From NCBI GenBank assembly GCA_023248635.1, contig JAHFED010000061.1, positions 1 through 35,895 on the forward strand: a stretch of 35,895 nucleotides of DNA, in the 5' to 3' direction. Source of the DNA: Myxococcales bacterium. GTDB lineage: Bacteria; Myxococcota; UBA727; VGSZ01. Shown here in pieces: positions 1 to 6,865 of the stretch (position 1 is its first letter; every line of letters begins with the position of its first letter). Below the pieces are notes generated by a model. It was given only the letters and a program-made list of their open reading frames with translations, searched no databases and was not told the DNA's origin. The translations under genes and the position numbers were made by a program.

Positions 1-58
1 ACGTCGCGAAGGCCCGACCAGGGCGCTGCGTCGCCGTCGACCACCGCCACGAGACCGA

Positions 59-94
59 GGTGCGATCTGCAGATCGCAGCCCCCAGATCGCACC
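59..94. terminator. Inverted repeat downstream of the desaturase gene
   Basis: An 11-base arm at 59-69 (GGTGCGATCTG) is perfectly complementary to 84-94. A nested 16-base palindrome (62-77) uses the same left arm, so two structures compete. It lies about 25 bases past the stop of the minus-strand desaturase and could terminate that transcript. No T-tract is visible, so a terminator role is inferred. Positions 1-58 hold no gene that I recognise. Confidence 0.4.
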
Positions 95-119
95 GACATC
101 GGCGCCAAGGGGATCCGGC

Positions 120-1259
120 TCAGGCCGCGCGTGACAGGGGCACAGTGGCCGTGAGGCGTCCCGCGTCGACGGCGGCGGCCTCGAGGTCGGCGCCGCGGCC
201 ACAGCGTTTCAACACCCGAACGTGGGATCCGAGGGCCTCCAGGAAGGTCGCGGACTCGAGGTAGGGCAGCCCGTGGGCCTGGGCCACCTCGCGTACGATC
301 GGCGAAATGTCTGGATAGTGAACGTGGCATATCTTCGCGAACAAATGGTGTTCGATCTGATGGTTCAAGCCGCCGCAGAAGAAGCGGGCGAACCAAGAGC
401 GTGGGGCGAAATTCGCCGTGGTCTGCAGCTGATGGGCGGCCCAGGAATGGTGGATGCGTGCGTTGGCGTCGGCGCGGGGGAAGGCGGTTTGTTCGACCAC
501 GTGGGCCAGCTGGAACACCACCGCCAGCGTCAGCCCCAAGGCGGCCTGGACAGCGACGTAGCCGAGCACGACCTGCCACCAGGCGTAGCCTGACACGGCG
601 ATGGGGAGACCGATGAACAAGGACACGTGGAAGACCTTCCAAGCGATCATCTCGACGACCCTCGAGACCGGCGCGCGCTGGCCCGAGCGGGGATCGGCGG
701 AGGCGATCTGCTGGAAGTCCTTCTTGTACAGCCATACCAGCGACGAGAAGCAATAGAGGACGAAGGCGTATATGTGTTGGAATTTATAAATGAATCCCGG
801 ATTTTTTCGTGGGTAAAAAAGCATGTACGGACCGGGCTCGAGGTCGTGGTCGACGCCGGGAACGTTGGTGTAGGTGTGGTGCACGAAGTTGTGCGCCGTC
901 GACCAGGTGAAAGAGCTGGCGCCGACGAAGTCGAAGGAGCGCGAGAGCAGGGCGTTGACCCAAGGGCGGTCGGAGTAGGCGCCGTGGATGGCGTCGTGGC
1001 CGATGTTGAAGCCGATGCCGGCGCAAAACACCCCGAGCAGCAGGCAGACCGGCAGAGCCAGCAGCGGGGTCAGCGCTCCGGTCGTCAGCAGGGCCAGGAG
1101 CAAACAGGTGCCGCCGAAGAAGAAGATCGATTTGGCCACCATGCGGGCGTCGGCGGTCTTGCTGCGTCCGCGGGCGGCGAACCAGGCGTCGGTTCTCTCT
1201 TTGAGCTCGTGCTGCAGCTTCATGTTGGAGGTGTCGAAGCGAACCTTTGGGCTTTGCAT
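120..1259 (-). CDS. Membrane fatty-acid desaturase
   Basis: Acyl-lipid or acyl-CoA desaturase of the membrane di-iron family, which would put a double bond into fatty acyl chains. All three histidine boxes are visible (numbering from a GTG at 1286, nine codons further upstream): HDAIH at about 97-101, HNFVHH at about 132-137 and HQIEHH at about 309-314. Hydrophobic segments lie at about 53-96 and 215-262. The length (about 380 residues) fits the family. I prefer the ATG at 1259 over the GTG at 1286, but neither has a clear ribosome-binding site. The third box with Q in place of the first His is typical of 'front-end' type desaturases, so regiospecificity cannot be assigned. It is last in a minus-strand run behind the CCA enzyme and a lipoprotein, about 125 bases after the lipoprotein stop. 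A short AT-rich patch (about 780-830) encodes an aromatic-rich stretch. Confidence 0.88.
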   Translation of the reverse strand: MQSPKVRFDTSNMKLQHELKERTDAWFAARGRSKTADARMVAKSIFFFGGTCLLLALLTTGALTPLLALPVCLLLGVFCAGIGFNIGHDAIHGAYSDRPWVNALLSRSFDFVGASSFTWSTAHNFVHHTYTNVPGVDHDLEPGPYMLFYPRKNPGFIYKFQHIYAFVLYCFSSLVWLYKKDFQQIASADPRSGQRAPVSRVVEMIAWKVFHVSLFIGLPIAVSGYAWWQVVLGYVAVQAALGLTLAVVFQLAHVVEQTAFPRADANARIHHSWAAHQLQTTANFAPRSWFARFFCGGLNHQIEHHLFAKICHVHYPDISPIVREVAQAHGLPYLESATFLEALGSHVRVLKRCGRGADLEAAAVDAGRLTATVPLSRAA

Positions 1260-1383
1260 GCGGCCAGCATCGGCACCTGAGGTCACAGCTCAGCCACAGA
1301 TCAGGCAGCGACGACGTCGTCATCGACGTGTCATCGGGTCGATCGTTGCTTCGGTTCGCTTCTGAGCGACGCAGAAGGGGCCG

Positions 1384-1839
1384 TCAGGGAGGAGCGACCT
1401 GCGCGACCGGTACCGGGTCGAAGTTGACGATGCCCGCGCACGCCGTCTCGCAGGGGGCCACGCGATCGACTTGATCGAGGCAGGCGCCGGGCACCGTGAT
1501 CCCCCCGCCGCTGTTCAACACGTCGCGACAAGTGCGGGCGCTGCCGGCGCACAAGCAGGGGATCTCGCCTTCGTCGACGTCGTCGTTGTCGTCTTTGTCC
1601 TGGTCTCCCGAGCCGAGCACCGCGCCTTCACCAGCCGTGACGCCGCCATCGACGAGGACGCCCTCGCTGCAGCTGGCCTCGGGATGTCCGGTGCCGCGGG
1701 CGGCCAGGCAGGAGCAGCACTGGGTCACCAGCTCGGGTCGGTAGCCGTCGAAGAGCCCGATCTGGGCCAAGGAAGGACGAAGATCGCAGCCTGCCAGCAC
1801 GAGGACGACGACGACGGCTGCTGCTCTTGCTCCCTTCAT
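1384..1839 (-). CDS. Cys-rich lipoprotein of unknown function
   Basis: A 151-residue predicted lipoprotein: a basic start, a hydrophobic run rich in Val and Ala, then a lipobox LAGC at 15-18, so Cys18 would be lipidated. The mature part has about ten further cysteines grouped in pairs (a CCSC cluster and a CLC motif) and a central acidic Asp/Glu/Asn linker. Paired cysteines suggest disulfides in a periplasmic or surface protein. I recognise no family. Its ATG overlaps the stop of the upstream CCA-adding enzyme in an ATGA arrangement (1836-1839), so the two are probably translationally coupled. A functional link to tRNA maturation is not evident. Confidence 0.7.
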   Translation of the reverse strand: MKGARAAAVVVVLVLAGCDLRPSLAQIGLFDGYRPELVTQCCSCLAARGTGHPEASCSEGVLVDGGVTAGEGAVLGSGDQDKDDNDDVDEGEIPCLCAGSARTCRDVLNSGGGITVPGACLDQVDRVAPCETACAGIVNFDPVPVAQVAPP

Positions 1840-3386
1840 GCTTTGCTTGTCTCACGCAGGTGCGTCTCGAGCCAGAGGTCGGCGCTGGCTTTGTCGCCAA
1901 AGGTGCCATCGAGCTGGGCTTCGAAGGCGGCCTTGAGGATGGCGCCGAATTCTCGACCGGGTGTGAGCCCGCGGGCCAGGAGGTCGCGACCCTGCAACAG
2001 GGCCTGGGGGGCGGCGTCTTTGACCGACAAGGAGCGGGCGCGCTCGAGCAGCCAAGAGCTCGCCACGTCGTCGCGGGCGAGGGCTTCGGGGGTGGTGCGG
2101 CCGAAGTGATCGGCGCTCGCGACCAGGGTCAGCCTGTCGATGGGAACCCGCAGGGCCAAGCGGCGAACGGCGCCGTCTTGCACAGTCTGGCGGTCGCGCC
2201 AAAACTGAAAAGGCTTGAGGTGATCGCGCACCAGGGCGACGACGGCGTCGACGACGTCGTGGGCCACACCCAGGCGATCGAGAAAGGAGCGCGTGGGGGC
2301 TTCGCCTTGGGCTTCGTGGTCGCGGCTGCGGATGCGCCCGCCTTCGCGTTCCGTGGTGGCTGGCTTGCCGAGGTCGTGACAGAGGGCTGCGAGCACGACG
2401 ACGAAGGCTTCGTCGACGTCGACGGCCCTGGCCCGGCTCAGGCGCGCGGCTTCGTCGGTGACCAGGAGGGTGTGGGTCCAGACGTCGCCTTCGGGGTGCC
2501 ATTCCTGCTCTTGCTCGCAGCCCACCAGCGCCTGCAGCTCGGGGAAGAGCTCCTCGACGACGCCAGCTTGGCGCAAGAAGCACAGACCCACCGAGGGCCA
2601 GATGCCTTTGACCAGCAGTTTCTTCACCTCCTCGCCCACGCGTTCTTTGGGCAAGGTGCGCAGCTCGGCGCGCAGCGAGCGACAGCGCTGCAAGGTGGCC
2701 TCGTCGACGTCGAGGCCGAAGCGGGCGGCGAATTGGGCGGCGCGCAGCACCCGCAGGGGGTCTTCGTCGAAGGCGTCGGAGACGTGGCGCAGCAGTCCGC
2801 GCTCGAGGTCTTTGATGCCGCCCCAGGGATCGAGCAGGGCGCCGGTGCGCAGATCGATGCCGATGGCGTTGAGGGTGAAGTCGCGGCGGGCGGCGGCTTT
2901 GGCGAAGGGCAGGTGGGGATCGCTTTGCACGACGAAGCCCTTGTGGCCGCGTCCGGCTTTGGACTCGGTGCGAGGCAGGCTGACGTCGACGACTTCGCGT
3001 TCGCTGCCGGCGCTGACCTCGACCTTCAACACGCCGAAGGAGCGTCCGACGGCGTGCACGGCGCAGCCCGCGGCCTCGAGCGCGCGTTCGAGGTCGGCCA
3101 AAGTCAAGCCCGAGACTTCGACGTCGACGTCTTTGGCGGCCAAGCCGAGCAGGTGGTCGCGCACCGCGCCGCCCACGGCCACGGGTCGTCCGCCGGCGGC
3201 CACGATGACGTCGACGAGGCGGGCCAGGGGAGCGCTGTGCACGAAGGCTGTGTCGCGGCCGGGTAGGGCCACGCTGAGGGGACGCTCCGCGGCGACGAGA
3301 TCGGACGGCTCAGACAGCTTCATGACAGTGGGCATCCATCTTGCGAGGATCGGGAATCCTTGGCCGACGGCACACGTCGTCCACAC
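1836..3386 (-). CDS. cca: CCA-adding enzyme / poly(A) polymerase family, with HD domain
   Basis: tRNA nucleotidyltransferase of the class II polymerase-beta superfamily, expected to add or repair the 3' CCA of tRNA. From the GTG at 3386 (numbering used here) the nucleotide-transfer motif GGAVRD is at 72-77 with the catalytic DVD at 86-88. RRDFTLNA follows at 167-174, and the EDPLRVLRAAQFAARF signature at 208-223. A C-terminal HD phosphohydrolase domain has HDLGK at 337-341. Its 516 residues fit multidomain bacterial CCA/HD proteins. The GTG start has AAGGA eight bases upstream. ATGs at 3335 and 3323 are alternatives and have no clear ribosome-binding site. Poly(A) polymerase I is the main alternative; the HD domain favours CCA. 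Only about 40 bases separate this start from the divergent PAP2 gene. Confidence 0.9.
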   Translation of the reverse strand: MWTTCAVGQGFPILARWMPTVMKLSEPSDLVAAERPLSVALPGRDTAFVHSAPLARLVDVIVAAGGRPVAVGGAVRDHLLGLAAKDVDVEVSGLTLADLERALEAAGCAVHAVGRSFGVLKVEVSAGSEREVVDVSLPRTESKAGRGHKGFVVQSDPHLPFAKAAARRDFTLNAIGIDLRTGALLDPWGGIKDLERGLLRHVSDAFDEDPLRVLRAAQFAARFGLDVDEATLQRCRSLRAELRTLPKERVGEEVKKLLVKGIWPSVGLCFLRQAGVVEELFPELQALVGCEQEQEWHPEGDVWTHTLLVTDEAARLSRARAVDVDEAFVVVLAALCHDLGKPATTEREGGRIRSRDHEAQGEAPTRSFLDRLGVAHDVVDAVVALVRDHLKPFQFWRDRQTVQDGAVRRLALRVPIDRLTLVASADHFGRTTPEALARDDVASSWLLERARSLSVKDAAPQALLQGRDLLARGLTPGREFGAILKAAFEAQLDGTFGDKASADLWLETHLRETSKA

Positions 3387-3427
3387 CCAGCTTTTCCTTC
3401 TGCGCCGGATAGCCCTTCGGAGCCGCC

Positions 3428-3985
3428 ATGACGACCAGTGCTTCTGTTGTGCGGGCCAGCGGCCTCAAGGATGTCGAGAGCGTCAAGCTCTCGCGCTTGG
3501 CGCGCCTGGTGGCCCTTGACGATCGCCTGCTGCGGCGCCTCGTTCGGACCCGTCGCGCGCGTGCCACCTTTGCGTTGCGGGTGCTGTGCCGGCTCTACGA
3601 CCCCGACATGGTGGTGCTCGCCGTCGCCATCGCCTTGTTTGCGCCAGCCCTCGTCGCCATCGCTGACCAGGCGGCCTTGGCGCTCATCGTCACCTCGGTG
3701 TTGGTCATCATCGTCAAGCGCGCGGTGAAGAGGAAAAGGCCTTCGCTCGACATCCAGGCCAGCGTTCCACCCGATCGCTTTTCCTTTCCCTCGGGGCACA
3801 CCGCGGCCGCCTTCTCCGTCGCCATCGCCATGTTTTCGGTGGTTCCCTACGCCGTGCCGGGCTTGTTGGTGCTGGCCTGCGTCGTCGCCTACGGCCGCAT
3901 GTATCTCGGCGTGCACTACCCCCTCGATGTGTTCTGCGGCGCTGCCATTGGGCTCGTCACTGGTTCGGTGCTGGCCGTCCTTTGA
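3428..3985 (+). CDS. PAP2-family membrane phosphatase
   Basis: Lipid-phosphate phosphatase of the type 2 phosphatidic acid phosphatase family. Undecaprenyl pyrophosphate, phosphatidate or a similar lipid phosphate is the likely substrate. The three-part active site is visible: K97-R98...R104-P105, PSGH at 121-124 with His124, and R157, H163 and D167 in the third motif (GRMYLGVHYPLD). Hydrophobic segments at about 60-95, 125-155 and 168-185 fit an integral membrane protein of this short class (185 residues). The ATG is preceded by a GGAG-like site. It is monocistronic, divergent from the CCA gene and convergent with the lipase gene. The substrate cannot be read from the sequence. Confidence 0.88.
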   Translation: MTTSASVVRASGLKDVESVKLSRLARLVALDDRLLRRLVRTRRARATFALRVLCRLYDPDMVVLAVAIALFAPALVAIADQAALALIVTSVLVIIVKRAVKRKRPSLDIQASVPPDRFSFPSGHTAAAFSVAIAMFSVVPYAVPGLLVLACVVAYGRMYLGVHYPLDVFCGAAIGLVTGSVLAVL

Positions 3986-4131
3986 TTCGTCTGCTCAATG
4001 GAAGCACGCGCTTCGCGCGAAAAAGGCCTGCGGCCGGGCCATGGGGGTTACCTGGTGGTGGCGAAGCGCTCCAGGGCAAACCCTGTTCTAGACCGAGGGA
4101 CTTGAGCGTGTGCTGAAGGTGTGAGGCGGCC
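3986..4131. other. Convergent intergenic region with small hairpins
   Basis: This gap separates the converging PAP2 gene and lipase gene. It carries two short hairpins close together: CGCG-CTTCG-CGCG at about 4007-4021 and GGCC-TGC-GGCC at about 4027-4037, with a short A run between them. They could form a bidirectional terminator. No ORF is credible here. Confidence 0.35.
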
Positions 4132-6165
4132 TCAGCGGGCTGGGGCGTCGACGTCGACGGTGTGGCCGCGGCTGGCCACGAAGGTCACCACCAGGCGTTG
4201 CATTGAGGCTGTGACCGCAGCGTCGGCGGCGGGGGACAGCAGGGAGCCGTGGTCGCCGACGTCGAAGCGCACCCGCACCCGTTGGGGCAGGTCACTGCTG
4301 CGGTCGCTGGTCGCCAGGGGCAACGCGAGGGCCTCGAGAAAGGGCAAGCCGCCCGCCAGCGGGGCCAGGGGCTGGCGTTCGGCGACGACGGCGTCGTTTG
4401 CGACATCGATGATCAGCAGCGGCCTGCGCTGGGCTTGCAGGAGCGAGAAGGTGGCCCAGGGATCGGCGCCGTCGAGCACGCTCTGACCCAGGCCCAAAAA
4501 GGCGTCGAGGTCGACGTCGGCGATGCCGGCTTGGCGCAGTCCGGCCAAGAGGCGGGGTCCAAAGGTGGGCGAGCCCTGAAACAGGCGCAGCAACTGGGCG
4601 CCAGGGTTGGCCAACACACAGCTGGAAAACACGGGTGCGGCGTCGTCGTCGAGGGCGCAGACGCTGGCGCCGATAATGGCTCCCACGGAGTGGCCGACGA
4701 AGGCCCGGGATGCCGGATCGATGTCGGAGACGCCGTCGCCGTCGACGTCGAGGGAGGCCGCTGCCAGGCCCAGCGTGCGGATGTCGGCCAGGGCTTGGCG
4801 CAGGTTGTCGCGGGTGGTGAGCAGCGAGGCCAGGTTCAAGAAATGGGAGCCCGAGGCATCGACGACATCGTCTGGTCCTGCCTCTCCGCTGCTGTTGTCG
4901 ACGAGGTCGAGGTTGCGGGTGCGCTCTTGGGGTCGCTGCTCCTCGAAGAAGGGGCTCGCGTAGGCCGCGGCGGCGGCGTCGATGGCGGGGTTGAGGGCGG
5001 CGAAGACGTGGGTGGGGTCACCGGTCAGGCCGTGCAGGGGCAGATCGATGGCGACGGCGACGAGGCCGGCGGCCGCGCAGGCATCAGCGAGGGCGATGAC
5101 GTCGGTGCGATCGCGCGTGATGCCGTGCTGAAAGACCACCAAGCCGTAGCCGGCGGCGGGCTTTTGCGTCTTCGGCACCGTGATCAGCACGGGCACTACC
5201 TCTTCGCCCTGCAGCACGGGCAAGCGGCCGGCGCCGACGTCGTCGCCGTCTTCGTTTTCGAAGCGCCCGCTCAAGGGCTCGTCGAGGGGGAGCAGGCGCG
5301 GCACACGCAAGGCACCGACGTGGAGGTTGGCCGCCCCGGCGAGCCCGAGGGCCTCAGTGCCGAGGATGGGCACCGGGAGCACCCGCAGCTGTGCCGTGTC
5401 GCCGCCGGCCTGCGCGTGCACGTCGTCGACGATGTCGTTCAGGGCCTGCAGCACCGGCAGCGCAGACTGGGTGGTGAAGGGCAAGCACATGACCAGGTCA
5501 TCGTCGACGAGTCCCCGCACCCGCGCGGGCGTGCAGGCCAACGACGTCAAGGCCCGCAGGGGCTCGAGAGCCGCGGCGTCGACGTCGTCGATGAGTTGGG
5601 ATCGGCGCGCGCGGCCTTCGCTGTCGATGAGCGGATTGCTGCTGCGCGCGAGCTTGAAGACCGGGGCGGCGTCGACGGGGCGGCCTTCGCTGTCGAGCAG
5701 GCCGTTGGTGACGACGACGACCATGGTGGTGGCCGCGGGGAAGGGCCGCAGGGCCACCACGAGCAATTCAGTGGCGCTGGGGTCCACGAAGGCGGCGACG
5801 TCGGCCGCGGTGCGCTCGGGTCCGGCGAAGCCCTCGAACACGCGCACGCTGGCACCGACGACGACGGAGCTGGGATCGAGGGATCGGGAGAAGGGGATGC
5901 GCACCGCTTCGGTGATCGAAAAGCCATCGAGAGCGTTGAGGGCCCGGCGGGGATCGGAGTCGAGTGCGTCGTCGTCGACGGGGACGTCGAGGGTGCCATC
6001 GCTCGACGACAAGAGCAGGGCATCGTGGGGGAAGGGCAACACGCCGGCGGCGGGATCAAAGAGGGCAACGGTGGGCGCGCGCTGTTCTGCGGGGTCGAGG
6101 AAGGGATCGACGCAGCCCCCGAGCCAGAGCCCGCCGAGCACACCCATCGTGACGCATCGCTTCAT
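4132..6165 (-). CDS. Lipoprotein lipase/phospholipase of the VolA/Pla-1/cef type
   Basis: Predicted surface or periplasmic alpha/beta-hydrolase lipoprotein, likely cleaving acyl esters of lipids or lysophospholipids. From the ATG at 6165 (677 residues) there is a signal peptide with lipobox LGGC ending at Cys18. An N-terminal domain follows that resembles the bacterial 'Lipase_bact_N' family: FDPAAGVLPFPHD, then DGTLDVPV and ALNALDGFS. The hydrolase domain has the nucleophile elbow GHSVG (Ser about 493), a candidate acid in NDAVV (Asp about 591) and His about 639 in VGDHGS. The reading frame runs 80 codons further upstream to 6405, but that part is two copies of a 69-bp tandem repeat plus unrelated sequence. 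The signal peptide marks 6165 as the real start. It stands alone, convergent with the PAP2 gene. Confidence 0.85.
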   Translation of the reverse strand: MKRCVTMGVLGGLWLGGCVDPFLDPAEQRAPTVALFDPAAGVLPFPHDALLLSSSDGTLDVPVDDDALDSDPRRALNALDGFSITEAVRIPFSRSLDPSSVVVGASVRVFEGFAGPERTAADVAAFVDPSATELLVVALRPFPAATTMVVVVTNGLLDSEGRPVDAAPVFKLARSSNPLIDSEGRARRSQLIDDVDAAALEPLRALTSLACTPARVRGLVDDDLVMCLPFTTQSALPVLQALNDIVDDVHAQAGGDTAQLRVLPVPILGTEALGLAGAANLHVGALRVPRLLPLDEPLSGRFENEDGDDVGAGRLPVLQGEEVVPVLITVPKTQKPAAGYGLVVFQHGITRDRTDVIALADACAAAGLVAVAIDLPLHGLTGDPTHVFAALNPAIDAAAAAYASPFFEEQRPQERTRNLDLVDNSSGEAGPDDVVDASGSHFLNLASLLTTRDNLRQALADIRTLGLAAASLDVDGDGVSDIDPASRAFVGHSVGAIIGASVCALDDDAAPVFSSCVLANPGAQLLRLFQGSPTFGPRLLAGLRQAGIADVDLDAFLGLGQSVLDGADPWATFSLLQAQRRPLLIIDVANDAVVAERQPLAPLAGGLPFLEALALPLATSDRSSDLPQRVRVRFDVGDHGSLLSPAADAAVTASMQRLVVTFVASRGHTVDVDAPAR

Positions 6166-6303
6166 GCTTTTCCGCAGTCGGGCTCCCTGGGACCACACGG
6201 AGTGGGGGCGGCGCCCGGCGAGAACAAAGTTCATGATCTTCCGCAGTCGGGCTCCCTGGGACCACACGGAGTAGGGGCGGCGCCCGGCGAGGACAAAGTT
6301 CAT
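6166..6303 (-). repeat. 69-bp tandem duplication upstream of the lipase
   Basis: Two head-to-tail units (6166-6234 and 6235-6303) match at all but about four positions. The period of 69 bp is exactly 23 codons, so the frame of the lipase stays open through both units. Each unit reads MNFVLAGRRP and then SVWSQGARLRK and begins with its own ATG (minus strand). The ATGs at 6303, 6234 and 6165 are equally spaced. It may be a leader or regulatory segment that duplicated, or an N-terminal extension. Confidence 0.9.
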
Positions 6304-6401
6304 CCAGCAGCCTACCTCGACGTCGACAAAGGCTCGAGGTTCGGCTTCAAGGACGTGCACCAGCATCCGCGGGCTCGAAGTCGCCATCGCTGTTCGCGTG
6401 A

Positions 6402-6600
6402 TCACGTCGACAACGGGAAGTAGCGCGTGCTTTGGTAGCGCTCGACGCTGCGCACCCGTCGATCGAGCTTGACGTGCGTCATGGGACGTTCGAGGTCGCG
6501 CGAGGCCGCGCCCAACAGCACCGCGAGGCGCGTCATCCCGACGCCGGGCTCAGCAGCGACGGCAGCACAAAGACGATCAGCGAGAGCGGTGATCTCACCC
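6402..6600 (-). pseudogene. Fragment of a winged-helix DNA-binding protein
   Basis: In one minus-strand frame, ending at a TGA at 6404-6402, the sequence reads PEGEITALADRLC, then GVGMTRLAVLLGAASRDLER, then THVKLDRRVRSVERYQSTRY and FPLST. A helical segment followed by LAVLLGAASRDLERPM, a basic helix and a terminal RYFPL resembles the small winged-helix C-termini common in myxobacterial DNA-binding proteins. There is no start codon or N-terminal body. The frame runs directly into the transposase fragment, so it looks like a truncated gene remnant. Family assignment rests on pattern memory only. Confidence 0.4.
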
Positions 6601-6827
6601 TCAGGTCGACGCGCGCCTCGCCCAGCAGCTTCTCGAAGTCGTGCAGCGTGTTGTGGTCCGGCTCCAGTCCGTGTCCGTCAGCCCGCACAGGTAGCGCGCC
6701 GGCGAATAGTGCCGGATCAGGTCTTCGGCCTCGCGCAACGTCATGTCCCGGGTTGCCCTCAACAACATCGCGCCCACGAGCGCGCGCAGCTGAGGCGGCG
6801 TTGCTCTTGAGCTTCGAGGCTCGTCAT
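6533..6827 (-). pseudogene. Frameshifted N-terminal transposase remnant
   Basis: On the minus strand one frame reads QLRALVGAMLLRATRDMTLR, then EAEDLIRHYSPARYLCGLTD and TDW. It then shifts by one frame at about 6660 into PDHNTLHDFEKLLGEARVDL. This is the N-terminal 'DUF772-like' region of DDE transposases (IS5/IS1182 type), in which a core reading 'TDTDWxPDHNT..DFE' is usual. The catalytic DDE domain is absent and the frame stops at 6535-6533. There is no intact insertion sequence and no recognisable terminal inverted repeat, so this is a decayed fragment beside the end of the kinase gene. Confidence 0.7.
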
Positions 6828-6865
6828 GGGAGCCCCGCCCCATCACACCGACTTGGTCCCCAAAG

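Noticed and set aside
4249..6423. Long plus-strand reading frame opposite the lipase (about 724 codons)
   Set aside because: It is the antisense shadow of the lipase, with Gly/Val/Glu-rich low-complexity translation and no motif; the minus strand has a clear lipobox and hydrolase motifs.
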